Source of the DNA: Ruminococcus sp.
GTDB taxonomy: Bacteria; Bacillota; Clostridia; Oscillospirales; Ruminococcaceae
DNA length: 9,789 bases
Assembly: GCA_003446315.1 (NCBI GenBank)
Contig: DMBA01000209.1
Span: forward strand, 1-9,789
Reading direction: 5' to 3'
This document shows positions 1 to 6,610 of the stretch, in pieces (the stretch's first letter is position 1; the number at the start of each line of letters is the position of its first letter). The translations under genes and the position numbers were made by a program. Under the pieces are notes generated by a model that was not told the DNA's origin, did no database searches, and saw only the letters and a list, made by a program, of their open reading frames with translations.

Positions 1-131
1 GCATAGAGCGTAAAGGCGGTATCTTCCGAGGAATCTGTGTTGTCGATTGCCTGGGCAGGCAATACGCTGGAAAGAGATGTGCTGCAAACAGCGGCTGCTG
101 CGAGCATAGATAACAGTTTATGATTTTTCAT
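1..131 (-). CDS. N-terminus of an unidentified secreted protein (partial)
   Basis: The ATG at 131 opens a frame that runs off the left edge, giving 43 complete residues. They begin MKNHKLLSMLAAAAV and form a classic Sec signal peptide: short basic n-region, Ala/Leu-rich hydrophobic core, and a likely signal peptidase I site after PAQA (about residue 28). The mature part starts IDNTDSSEDTAFTLYA, which is too little to assign a family. A purine-rich Shine-Dalgarno (GGAAAGGAACG, 137-147) sits just upstream, supporting this start. The signal peptide resembles that of the neighbouring mannanase (both have Leu/Ser-rich TSL-SS cores), so another exported polysaccharide-degrading or cellulosomal protein is plausible, but that is inference. 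It lies downstream of the mannanase terminator and has its own promoter, so it is a separate transcription unit. Confidence 0.8.
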   Translation of the reverse strand, partial: MKNHKLLSMLAAAAVCSTSLSSVLPAQAIDNTDSSEDTAFTLY

Positions 132-168
132 AATACGTTCCTTTCCGTATGTCTAAGAGGGCATCTTT

Positions 169-177
169 ATTATATCA
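169..177 (-). promoter_or_regulatory. Extended -10 promoter of the left-edge secreted protein gene
   Basis: On the minus strand a perfect TATAAT (169-174) is preceded by TG plus one base (175-177), which is the extended -10 arrangement. No good -35 is present at the usual distance, which extended -10 promoters tolerate. The predicted start near 162 leaves a leader of about 30 nt carrying the Shine-Dalgarno at 137-147. Confidence 0.6.
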
Positions 178-213
178 CAAAATCGCCGAAAAAGAGATGA
201 AGATTTTGTAAAG

Positions 214-271
214 ATTTCGTAAAAACGAAAAAGCGGGCAGATGCCGCATCAAAACAGCATCTGCCCGCTTT
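214..271 (-). terminator. Intrinsic terminator of the mannanase gene
   Basis: A perfect 15-bp inverted repeat (230-244 and 257-271, AAAGCGGGCAGATGC and its complement) encloses a 12-nt loop. On the minus strand the GC-rich hairpin runs into two T tracts, TTTTTC and GTTTTTA (about 229-214). It begins 17 bases after the mannanase stop codon (288-290). On the plus strand no T run follows, so it acts for minus-strand transcription only. Confidence 0.9.
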
Positions 272-287
272 GGTATGGGAACCGTAT

Positions 288-2117
288 TCAGAGTGAAGGG
301 ATCAATTTTGCAAGGAATTGCAGGATCATCAGCGTATCGCCGCTGTCCGGCTGACCGGAAGCATTGACATCCGCATTTGCCAGACCGTCCGTATAGATGA
401 CCGCTTCGGAATCTTCTGCGAGGAAGCGTGCGAGGAGCACGGCATCGGAAACATCCACATCGCCGTCCAGATTGACATCGCCGGGTGTTTTCGCAGCCGG
501 GATGGTTGTGGAAGTGATCTGGGTGGTGCTTGTCGTGACGGTGGTGGAGGTTGTCGAGATCGTCGTTGTGACAGTCGTTGTGGTCACGGTAGTCGTCGCA
601 GCGGAAGGCTCATCGGTGAAGACGGTAGCCGGTTTTGCAGTCGCCTTCCAGCCATAGGTGCCGTTGATGACCGGTTCGCCCCAGTCCGCGGAGAGTGTAC
701 CGCCGGCGTTTGCATTGCTCATATCGAGGTATTCCACGGGGCTGCCGTTGCCGTACCAGCTCCAAGCCATCCAGCCGGTGCCGGTTTCTTCCGCATACTG
801 CATGATATAGTCTTCCTGCACATCGCCGTCGGAGTGTTTCCAGCCGAATTCGCCGATGACGAGGCAAAGCTCGCGGGTAATCATGCTGTCCATGATATTT
901 TTGATCATAGCATTGGTGCCGCCTGCATAGCCGTACATATGAACAGAGAACATGGTGTTATGTTCCGGGTCAGCTTCCAGAACAGCCGCACCGCCGTTGA
1001 TGACGGTTGCAGCGGTCTGACCCCAGCCGCCTGCATCGCACATAATGCAGTGCTTCAGACCGGCATCGCGGATGATCTTGACAGCTTTGATATAGGCAGC
1101 CTGCCATGCGGAATCATTTGCAGTGCCCTGCCACTCATTTGCAATATTGATGATGACCGTATCCTCATGGCCCTTGAGCACATTTGCAAGATCGGAAGCG
1201 AAGTAGGTTGCCGCATTCAGCAGGGGCGCTTCCTCATTTTTACCGGTTGCGTCATGTACTTCGAAGACCGCAACGAGTTTATTTTTCTCGCATTCTTCGA
1301 TGAGGTGTGCGATCTCGCCGGGTTTATTCCGGTCATACTGGTCGCCGTCGCCGAGCACGATGCGCACGACATTTGCGCCATAGTCTGCGATCTCTTTCAG
1401 TGCAGCTTCGGTTTTGCCGTCCCAGCTATACCATGTATAGGCATAATTGGTGCCGCGCATGACGAACGGATTTTGTTTTGCATCCCGCAGCACAGCGCCG
1501 TCAACATAGAAGCCGTCTTTGGGTTCAACGTTCGAAGCCGCGCTGCCGCCGAGTTCAAGGTTGGAGACCGTCACAGAGCCGGAGATGGTTTTGCCTTCCT
1601 GTGTCGGCATGACCATCATATTGATGCGGTGCACGGAATAGGCATCTGCGAGTGTTGAGATTTCAGAGCCGCCGTTGAGTGCCCATTCTTCGGATTTGAG
1701 ATAATAGACAAGATCGGTGGAAGCGCCGGCTTCCAGGGTTGTCCAGACGGTTGTCTGATACCACGACCATTCCGCGCCGGTGCCGAGTGCGATCTGGAAT
1801 CCGATGGTATCATCGCTGTCGTTGGTCAGGGTGAAGGAGAGTTTGGTATAATCCGACCAATCCCATCCTTCGCCGTTCTGCGTACAGAATCCGGCAACAT
1901 TGTCGCCCTGATCGGCATTGGTAAAGGTCACCTTTGTGGTGCCGCTGCTGTCCGTGACGGTATCGGTTCCGGTCTGATAGCCGTCTGTTTTCTCCCAACT
2001 GAATCCGCCCGCGCCGTTTGCGGCGACAGCCTGGATGCTGCTGAGACTTGTCAAAGATGTGACTGCGAGTGCTGCGGCGATAAGACCGGCATGCAGTCTG
2101 CTGTGTTTCATGAACAT
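288..2117 (-). CDS. Secreted dockerin-bearing endo-beta-1,4-mannanase (GH5, subfamily 8-like)
   Basis: This 609-aa protein should hydrolyse internal beta-1,4-mannosidic bonds of mannan or glucomannan outside the cell, docked on a cellulosome. Layout: signal peptide 1-33 (cleavage near AVA-A); Trp-rich beta module about 36-192, probably carbohydrate binding, family not recognised; GH5 catalytic domain about 198-500; Thr/Val/Ser linker about 505-540; type I dockerin 546-609. The acid/base is Glu328 in NIANEW and the nucleophile Glu423 in VIGEFG; HMY at 393-395 and WSWYGNG at 452-458 line the active site in this family. Motifs such as FEVHDATG and NTMFSVHMYGYAGG match bacterial GH5_8 mannanases rather than GH5 cellulases. 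The dockerin has two calcium loops, starting at Asp547 and Asp583. I chose the ATG at 2117 (MFMKHS) because GAGGGGGG lies 6 nt upstream; the ATG at 2111 is an alternative. A start at 2180 would bury the signal peptide. It is monocistronic, with its own promoter and terminator. Confidence 0.93.
   Translation of the reverse strand: MFMKHSRLHAGLIAAALAVTSLTSLSSIQAVAANGAGGFSWEKTDGYQTGTDTVTDSSGTTKVTFTNADQGDNVAGFCTQNGEGWDWSDYTKLSFTLTNDSDDTIGFQIALGTGAEWSWYQTTVWTTLEAGASTDLVYYLKSEEWALNGGSEISTLADAYSVHRINMMVMPTQEGKTISGSVTVSNLELGGSAASNVEPKDGFYVDGAVLRDAKQNPFVMRGTNYAYTWYSWDGKTEAALKEIADYGANVVRIVLGDGDQYDRNKPGEIAHLIEECEKNKLVAVFEVHDATGKNEEAPLLNAATYFASDLANVLKGHEDTVIINIANEWQGTANDSAWQAAYIKAVKIIRDAGLKHCIMCDAGGWGQTAATVINGGAAVLEADPEHNTMFSVHMYGYAGGTNAMIKNIMDSMITRELCLVIGEFGWKHSDGDVQEDYIMQYAEETGTGWMAWSWYGNGSPVEYLDMSNANAGGTLSADWGEPVINGTYGWKATAKPATVFTDEPSAATTTVTTTTVTTTISTTSTTVTTSTTQITSTTIPAAKTPGDVNLDGDVDVSDAVLLARFLAEDSEAVIYTDGLANADVNASGQPDSGDTLMILQFLAKLIPSL
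501..605 (-). repeat. Low-complexity Thr/Val linker-coding repeat
   Basis: This stretch encodes the linker between the GH5 domain and the dockerin (residues about 505-539). It consists of irregular TTTVTT and STTSTT units made of Thr, Val, Ser and Ile. At DNA level it is a degenerate ACN/GTN trinucleotide repeat, prone to length change by slippage. Such Thr-rich linkers are common in ruminococcal cellulosomal enzymes and are likely flexible and possibly O-glycosylated. Confidence 0.8.
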
Positions 2118-2123
2118 GAAAAG

Positions 2124-2131
2124 CCCCCCTC
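2124..2131 (-). promoter_or_regulatory. Ribosome binding site that fixes the mannanase start
   Basis: On the minus strand GAGGGGGG ends 6 nt before the ATG at 2117 and 12 nt before the ATG at 2111, favouring the first. No such site precedes the more upstream in-frame ATG at 2180, which also lies only about 20 nt after the predicted transcription start. Confidence 0.75.
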
Positions 2132-2206
2132 TTGCATGAAACGAATGGATCAACCGGTATTTTGGTACTGTTTTGCGCATGTCTGCACAAGACCGGCTTC
2201 AATCAT

Positions 2207-2235
2207 ATTATACAAAATATTCTTTCAAAAGTCAA
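2207..2235 (-). promoter_or_regulatory. Sigma-A promoter of the mannanase gene
   Basis: On the minus strand there is a TTGACT -35 box (2230-2235), a 17-bp spacer, and a perfect TATAAT -10 box (2207-2212). Transcription should begin near 2200, giving a leader of about 80 nt before the ATG at 2117. The spacer is AT-rich. This is a near-consensus promoter, so control is likely to depend on a repressor or activator bound nearby. Confidence 0.85.
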
Positions 2236-2327
2236 ACGGATTGTCTGAATTTCCGCAAAAAAACGGGAAAGATCGGTTTCCTTAAAGTAACTATCGGCAA
2301 AACATCCAAGCATAAGGTGATTGGATT

Positions 2328-2359
2328 TTATTATTCCGCTGATATTGCGGCAATAATAA
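2328..2359. repeat. Inverted repeat with 12-bp arms
   Basis: The left arm TTATTATTCCGC (2328-2339) pairs with GCGG plus AATAATAA (2347-2350 and 2352-2359), with one bulged C at 2351 and a 7-nt loop. No T tract follows on either strand, so it is not an intrinsic terminator. It lies about 95 bp upstream of the mannanase -35 box. It may be a protein-binding site; its function is unknown. Confidence 0.55.
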
Positions 2360-2410
2360 CCCGATTATCTGCAACATACACACAAATCCGGCGCGGCGGG
2401 CAGCATGTTC

Positions 2411-2442
2411 CGGCAGCATATTTGTCAAATTGCATGATGCCG
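2411..2442. repeat. Compound imperfect palindrome
   Basis: The centre is ATTTG-T-CAAAT (2420-2430), perfectly symmetric about 2425. The symmetry extends outward through GCA and TGC (one extra T on the left) and ends in CGGCA (2411-2415) and TGCCG (2438-2442). A direct repeat of GGCAGCAT (2399-2406 and 2412-2419) overlaps its left side. No T tract follows. It resembles an operator-like dyad more than a terminator, and no binding protein can be named. Confidence 0.5.
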
Positions 2443-2468
2443 TTATGGGAAGCGTTCTGCATCAAAAC

Positions 2469-2503
2469 GGCAAAAACCATGCTGATTCGTGCGCATTTTT
2501 GCC
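2469..2503. repeat. Inverted repeat GGCAAAAA / TTTTTGCC
   Basis: Perfect 8-bp arms (2469-2476 and 2496-2503) flank a 19-nt centre. The right arm ends 38 bp before the -35 box of the RNase J operon promoter (2542), a typical position for an upstream regulatory site. The long loop argues against a stable RNA hairpin. Function unknown. Confidence 0.4.
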
Positions 2504-2541
2504 TGACTTCCCGAAAAACATGCAGCAAAATGGAAATGTAC

Positions 2542-2570
2542 TTGACTTTTTTCATAGTTTCGCGTATACT
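2542..2570 (+). promoter_or_regulatory. Sigma-A promoter of the RNase J-gdpP-rplI-dnaB-tilS operon
   Basis: A TTGACT -35 box (2542-2547), a 17-bp spacer and a TATACT -10 box (2565-2570) form a near-consensus promoter. The start site should be near 2577, giving a leader of about 66 nt before the TTG start at 2643. It is the only strong promoter seen for the whole plus-strand operon. Confidence 0.85.
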
Positions 2571-2630
2571 TAATCTGTATGGTTATATCCAAATTACATG
2601 CAGCCTGCTGCGAAGGCGGGATGCAGAAAG

Positions 2631-2635
2631 AGAGG
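2631..2635 (+). promoter_or_regulatory. Ribosome binding site that fixes the TTG start of RNase J
   Basis: AGAGG ends 7 nt before the TTG at 2643. The competing in-frame ATG at 2598 has no Shine-Dalgarno before it and lies only about 20 nt after the predicted transcription start, so the TTG is preferred. Confidence 0.7.
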
Positions 2636-2642
2636 TACACAT

Positions 2643-4553
2643 TTGAACAGAAATACCGGTCGTCCCGGAGCAAAGGGCGGATTCCGAGCCGGAAAGAAGC
2701 AGCGCGGCGGAATACCGCTTGCTGCGATCGGCAGAAAGATCATGCCAGCAGAGCTTGTCAGTGAGAAGTTGGAGAAGAAGGAACGGAAAAAAGCAGAAAA
2801 TGCCGTAGCTGCGGTATCGAAAAAAGTCAGTGCAGAACCGCAGCATCGTGCGGCGAATGTCCAGAATGTACAGAAGGAACGGTCGCTGCGTGCCAAAACG
2901 CCGGTTCGTATCATTCCGCTGGGCGGTCTTGGCGAGATCGGAAAGAACATGACCGTCATCGAATGCGCAAACGATATGTTTATCATCGACTGCGGACTTG
3001 CATTCCCGGATGCGGAGATGCTCGGTGTGGATCTGGTGATCCCGGATTTCACATATATTGAACGCAATGCAGAGCGTCTGCGGGGCATTGTCCTGACGCA
3101 CGGTCACGAAGACCATATCGGCGGTCTTGCATATCTGCTGAAAAAGGTAAACACGCCCGTTTACGGCACCCGTCTGACACTTGCGCTTGTAGAAGCGAAG
3201 CTGCGGGAGCATCAGCTTGACGGCAAAGTGAACCTGAATGTCGTGCAGCCGCGCAAAACGATCCGGATGGGCTGCATGGCGGTCGAACTGATCCATGTGA
3301 ACCATTCCATTCCGGATTCCGTCGGTCTTGCGATTCACACACCGGCAGGCGTGCTGGTGCATACAGGCGATTTCAAGGTCGATTATTCGCCGATCAACGG
3401 CGGGATCATTGATCTCGGCAGATTCGGCGAACTTGGCAGCAAGGGCGTGCTTGCACTGATGGCAGATTCCACGAATGCAGAGCGTCCGGGATACACACCG
3501 ACAGAGCGAAAGGTCGGTGCATCCTTTGAGAAGCTGTTTGCAGAAGCGGAAGGCAAACGAATCATCATTGCCACCTTCTCGTCCAATATCCACAGAGTCC
3601 AGCAGATCATCAACCATGCAGAGAGCTGCGGCAGAAAGGTTGCCGTGTTCGGCAGAAGCATGGTCAATGTCATTACGATCGCAAGAGAACTGGGCTATCT
3701 GGAAGTCAAGGAAGGCACCATTATTGATATTGACCTGATGAACCGGTATCCGGCAGAGAAGGTCGTGCTGATTACGACCGGCAGCCAGGGAGAACCGATG
3801 TCCGCGCTGACCCGCATGGCAATGGGCGACCACAAGAAGGTCAGCATCACGCCGCAGGATTTCATCATTATTTCCGCAACGCCGATTCCCGGCAATGAGA
3901 AATATGTCACCAAAGTGGTGAATGAGCTGATGAAATCGGGCGCACATGTGGTATATGAAAGAATGTACGAAGTACATGTCTCCGGCCACGCCTGCCAGGA
4001 AGAGCTGAAACTGATGCTTTCGCTGGTGAAGCCGCGGTTCTTTATTCCGGTGCACGGCGAATATAAGCATCTGAAGAAGCATGCAGAGCTTGCGATGGAA
4101 CTGGGTCTTGACAGAGATCATATTATTGTCGGACAGATCGGCGATGTGATCGAGTCCAACGGCATTGATATGCGGATCGTCGGGCAGGCACCGGCAGGCA
4201 GAGTGCTGGTGGACGGACTCGGTGTCGGCGATGTCGGCTCGATCGTGCTGCGGGACAGAAAGCATCTGGCGCAGGACGGTCTGATTATCATAGTGGTCGG
4301 CATCGACCGTGCAGAGAATGCGATCGTATCCGGCCCGGAACTGATCTCACGCGGCTTTGTATATGTGCGTGAAGCAGAAGAAATGATGGATGAAGCGCGA
4401 TCGCTGCTGACGGATACACTGGATCAGTGTGCACCGTCTGATCTTCGGGATTGGAATGCGCTGAAAGCGAAGATGCGTGATGTCCTTTCGGATCATATAT
4501 TCCGGAAGACGAAGCGCTCTCCGATGATTCTGCCGATCATAATGGAAGTATAA
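2643..4553 (+). CDS. rnj: Ribonuclease J (metallo-beta-lactamase/beta-CASP RNase)
   Basis: RNase J is a cytoplasmic zinc-dependent 5'-3' exonuclease and endonuclease central to mRNA decay and rRNA maturation in Firmicutes. From the TTG start the protein has 636 aa, against about 555 for B. subtilis RNase J1. Residues 1 to about 85 are a basic extension rich in Lys, Arg, Gly and Ala. The core starts at PLGGLGEIGKN (about 92). Metal-binding motifs are THGHEDH (152-158), NHSIPDS (about 220-226) and HTGDFK (240-245). Beta-CASP motifs include GSQGEP (380-385), SGHA with His449, and HGEYKHL with His471. A C-terminal domain follows. All catalytic motifs look intact. It heads the operon, 47 bp before gdpP. 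An upstream ATG at 2598 would add 15 residues but lacks a ribosome binding site. Whether it is J1- or J2-like cannot be decided here. Confidence 0.95.
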   Translation: MNRNTGRPGAKGGFRAGKKQRGGIPLAAIGRKIMPAELVSEKLEKKERKKAENAVAAVSKKVSAEPQHRAANVQNVQKERSLRAKTPVRIIPLGGLGEIGKNMTVIECANDMFIIDCGLAFPDAEMLGVDLVIPDFTYIERNAERLRGIVLTHGHEDHIGGLAYLLKKVNTPVYGTRLTLALVEAKLREHQLDGKVNLNVVQPRKTIRMGCMAVELIHVNHSIPDSVGLAIHTPAGVLVHTGDFKVDYSPINGGIIDLGRFGELGSKGVLALMADSTNAERPGYTPTERKVGASFEKLFAEAEGKRIIIATFSSNIHRVQQIINHAESCGRKVAVFGRSMVNVITIARELGYLEVKEGTIIDIDLMNRYPAEKVVLITTGSQGEPMSALTRMAMGDHKKVSITPQDFIIISATPIPGNEKYVTKVVNELMKSGAHVVYERMYEVHVSGHACQEELKLMLSLVKPRFFIPVHGEYKHLKKHAELAMELGLDRDHIIVGQIGDVIESNGIDMRIVGQAPAGRVLVDGLGVGDVGSIVLRDRKHLAQDGLIIIVVGIDRAENAIVSGPELISRGFVYVREAEEMMDEARSLLTDTLDQCAPSDLRDWNALKAKMRDVLSDHIFRKTKRSPMILPIIMEV

Positions 4554-4600
4554 TTACAGCGGAAACAAAAAACTGTGCGGATCGGAAAGGCGGTGAAAGC

Positions 4601-6610
4601 GTGGAAGGAAAACAGCCATGGCGTCTGATCGGTGCATCAGCAATGCTGGCGGCATCAGCGCTGCTGGCGCTGCTGGCAGCATGTGAGAAGCTGCATTCCC
4701 CGATCTTCTGGATGTCAGCGATACTGCTTGTGATCGCAGCGGGCTGGATGGCGTATGAGATCATATCCATCCGGCAAAACACCCTGCGATATGTAGCGCG
4801 GATGAACACGATGATCGGACGCACCATGCAGACTGCACCGGAGCATATGCCGGTTCCGCTGGTGATTGCGGACTGCAAGGGCATCATTCTCTGGTATAAT
4901 GACGCATTTTCGGATATTGTATCCGGCGGAGATCTGTTCGGCTTGCAGCTCCAGGCAGTTTTGCCGCTGCGGCAGGGTGCAGTCAGTGACGGCGGCACGA
5001 TCGAAGTCGGCATGTACGAGCGCAAATACCGTGTATCCCGCACGGATTATGAACGCAAGGGCGGGCGCATGGAGCTCTATACCTTTGAGGATATCACGAA
5101 TTACGTCACGCTGCGCCGGACATATATGGATACGCGGACATGTGTCCTGCTCATCAATGTTGACAACTATGAAGATCTGTTCAACGGCACACGGCAGAGT
5201 GAACGTGCTGCGGTATTGGCATCGCTGGAAACTTTGCTGGATAAGATGATGGAAGAAACGAAAAGTGTCATTTATCATCTGGATGAAGACCGTTTCCTGA
5301 TGCTGACAGAAGCGAGTCACTGTCTGGAGATGGAACGGGCGCATTTCCCGGTGCTGGATGCAGCGCGTAAGCTCCGGGTAAAAGGACGAATGAGCCTGAC
5401 GCTTTCGATCGGTGTCGGCAGAAGCGGCGAAACGCTTGCGGATAACGAACGCTTTGCGCAGCAGTCGCTGGATATGGCATTGGGACGCGGCGGCGATCAG
5501 GCTGCCGTCAAGACCGACAACGGCTTTACCTTCTACGGCGGCATTTCGCAGGGCATCGAGCACAAGAATAAAGCGAAAAACCGTGCAATTTCGAAGGATC
5601 TGATCCGTCTGATGTCCCGCTGCGGCCATGTTTATATCATGGGACACCGCGCCAGCGATCTGGATGCCGTAGGTGCAGCCGTAGGCGTGGCGTTTATCGC
5701 GCAGCAAACGGGCGTGCCGTATAATATCGTGATCCGGACAGAGACAACGCTTGCAAAGCTGCTGACAGACCGGATCGCAGAAGAAATGCCGGACTGCATG
5801 ATCTCGCCGGAAACAGCGCGTGCACACATCACTGACGGCGATTTGCTGGTCATTGTGGATACGTTCAGCAAGGATATTCTGGAAGATGCCGAGCTTTACC
5901 GGATGGCGAAGCATGTGGTCGTGATCGACCATCACCGCCAGATGGTGAATTATCTGGACAATACGACCCTCAAGCTGCATGACCCTTATGCATCATCGGC
6001 AGCGGAGCTGGTCACAGGCATGATCCAGTTCTTTGATTTCAAAGATGAGATGCCGCAGTTCTGTGCAGAAGCGCTGATGTCCGGCATTATGCTGGATACG
6101 CGCAATTTTGTCCGGCAGACCGGCGTGCATACATTTGAAGTTGCAGCTTATCTGCGGGAACACGGCGCAGACCCGATCGAAGTAAAGACGTTGTTTGCCG
6201 AATCGCTGGAAGCATATCAGACCCGTTCGAAGCTGGTATCGGAAGCAGTGGTGCACGGCAGATATGCCATCACAGTCGCAGATACCGAGGTAAAGGATCT
6301 GCGCGTGATCGCATCGCAGGCAGCCGATGAGCTGCTGGGTGTTGAGGGTGTGTTTGCATCCTTTGTGCTGTTCCCGTCGGGAGAGCAGGCGTGCATTTCT
6401 GCGCGTTCGCTTGGAAAGGTGAATGTGCAGACGATCATGGAAGCGCTGGGCGGCGGCGGTCATCGTGTGATGGCAGCAACGCAGCGCACAGATTGCAGTT
6501 TGAAGGAACTGTGCAGCAAGCTGATCGCCGTGCTGGATGAACTGGATCGGAAAGAACAGGAAGCAGCAGAAGCGGAGGCAGCGGAAACAGAAAACGGAGG
6601 AGCCCAATGA
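4601..6610 (+). CDS. gdpP: GdpP-type cyclic-di-AMP phosphodiesterase
   Basis: GdpP hydrolyses c-di-AMP to 5'-pApA at the membrane, affecting potassium and turgor control, cell-wall stress and beta-lactam tolerance. The 669 residues match the family in length and order: two membrane helices (about 8-28 and 35-56), a PAS-like domain (about 83-165), a degenerate GGDEF domain (about 178-312) with YHLDEDRF in place of the signature, a DHH domain (about 341-500) and DHHA1 (about 570-645). Metal ligands are visible in GHRASDLDAVG (Asp353, Asp355), VDT (Asp420), IDHH (Asp443, His444, His445) and IMLDT (Asp499); GGGGHRVMAATQ (617-628) is the DHHA1 glycine motif. Where I expect VDTH, this protein has VDTF (Phe422). 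The Ala/Glu-rich tail (650-669) is low complexity. The GTG start at 4601 follows AAAGGCGGTG (4586-4595). The stop overlaps the next ATG (ATGA), suggesting translational coupling. Confidence 0.94.
   Translation: MEGKQPWRLIGASAMLAASALLALLAACEKLHSPIFWMSAILLVIAAGWMAYEIISIRQNTLRYVARMNTMIGRTMQTAPEHMPVPLVIADCKGIILWYNDAFSDIVSGGDLFGLQLQAVLPLRQGAVSDGGTIEVGMYERKYRVSRTDYERKGGRMELYTFEDITNYVTLRRTYMDTRTCVLLINVDNYEDLFNGTRQSERAAVLASLETLLDKMMEETKSVIYHLDEDRFLMLTEASHCLEMERAHFPVLDAARKLRVKGRMSLTLSIGVGRSGETLADNERFAQQSLDMALGRGGDQAAVKTDNGFTFYGGISQGIEHKNKAKNRAISKDLIRLMSRCGHVYIMGHRASDLDAVGAAVGVAFIAQQTGVPYNIVIRTETTLAKLLTDRIAEEMPDCMISPETARAHITDGDLLVIVDTFSKDILEDAELYRMAKHVVVIDHHRQMVNYLDNTTLKLHDPYASSAAELVTGMIQFFDFKDEMPQFCAEALMSGIMLDTRNFVRQTGVHTFEVAAYLREHGADPIEVKTLFAESLEAYQTRSKLVSEAVVHGRYAITVADTEVKDLRVIASQAADELLGVEGVFASFVLFPSGEQACISARSLGKVNVQTIMEALGGGGHRVMAATQRTDCSLKELCSKLIAVLDELDRKEQEAAEAEAAETENGGAQ

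Larger units (their letters stand above)
2118..2642. other. Divergent intergenic region between mannanase and RNase J operon
   Basis: About 525 bp separate the two divergent coding regions. The stretch is clearly more AT-rich than its neighbours. It holds both promoters (2207-2235 minus, 2542-2570 plus), the two leaders, and three inverted repeats between the promoters (2328-2359, 2411-2442, 2469-2503). Open frames crossing it lack ribosome binding sites and run through the promoters, so I see no gene in it. The predicted transcription starts are about 375 bp apart, leaving room for regulator binding. Confidence 0.75.

Noticed and set aside
318..1658. Plus-strand open frame of 446 codons opposite the mannanase
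   Set aside because: It is fully antisense to a gene with clear catalytic motifs, and its Cys/His/Ile-rich product has no recognisable domain or ribosome binding site. It reflects codon bias in the mannanase.
2446..2463. Possible catabolite-repression (cre) site around GGAAGCGTTC
   Set aside because: The centre resembles a cre core, but the flanking TG and CA positions do not fit the consensus at the right spacing.
2173..2646. 157-codon plus-strand frame across the divergent intergenic region
   Set aside because: It spans both promoters and all three inverted repeats, has no ribosome binding site, and its product has mixed composition with no motif.
2583..4265. Minus-strand open frame of 560 codons opposite RNase J
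   Set aside because: Antisense shadow of a well-supported gene; the His/Cys-rich product shows no family motifs and the frame ends inside the promoter-leader region of the operon.
4715..5980. Minus-strand open frame of 421 codons opposite gdpP
   Set aside because: Same kind of shadow, lying across the PAS, GGDEF and DHH regions of gdpP; no start signals or domains.
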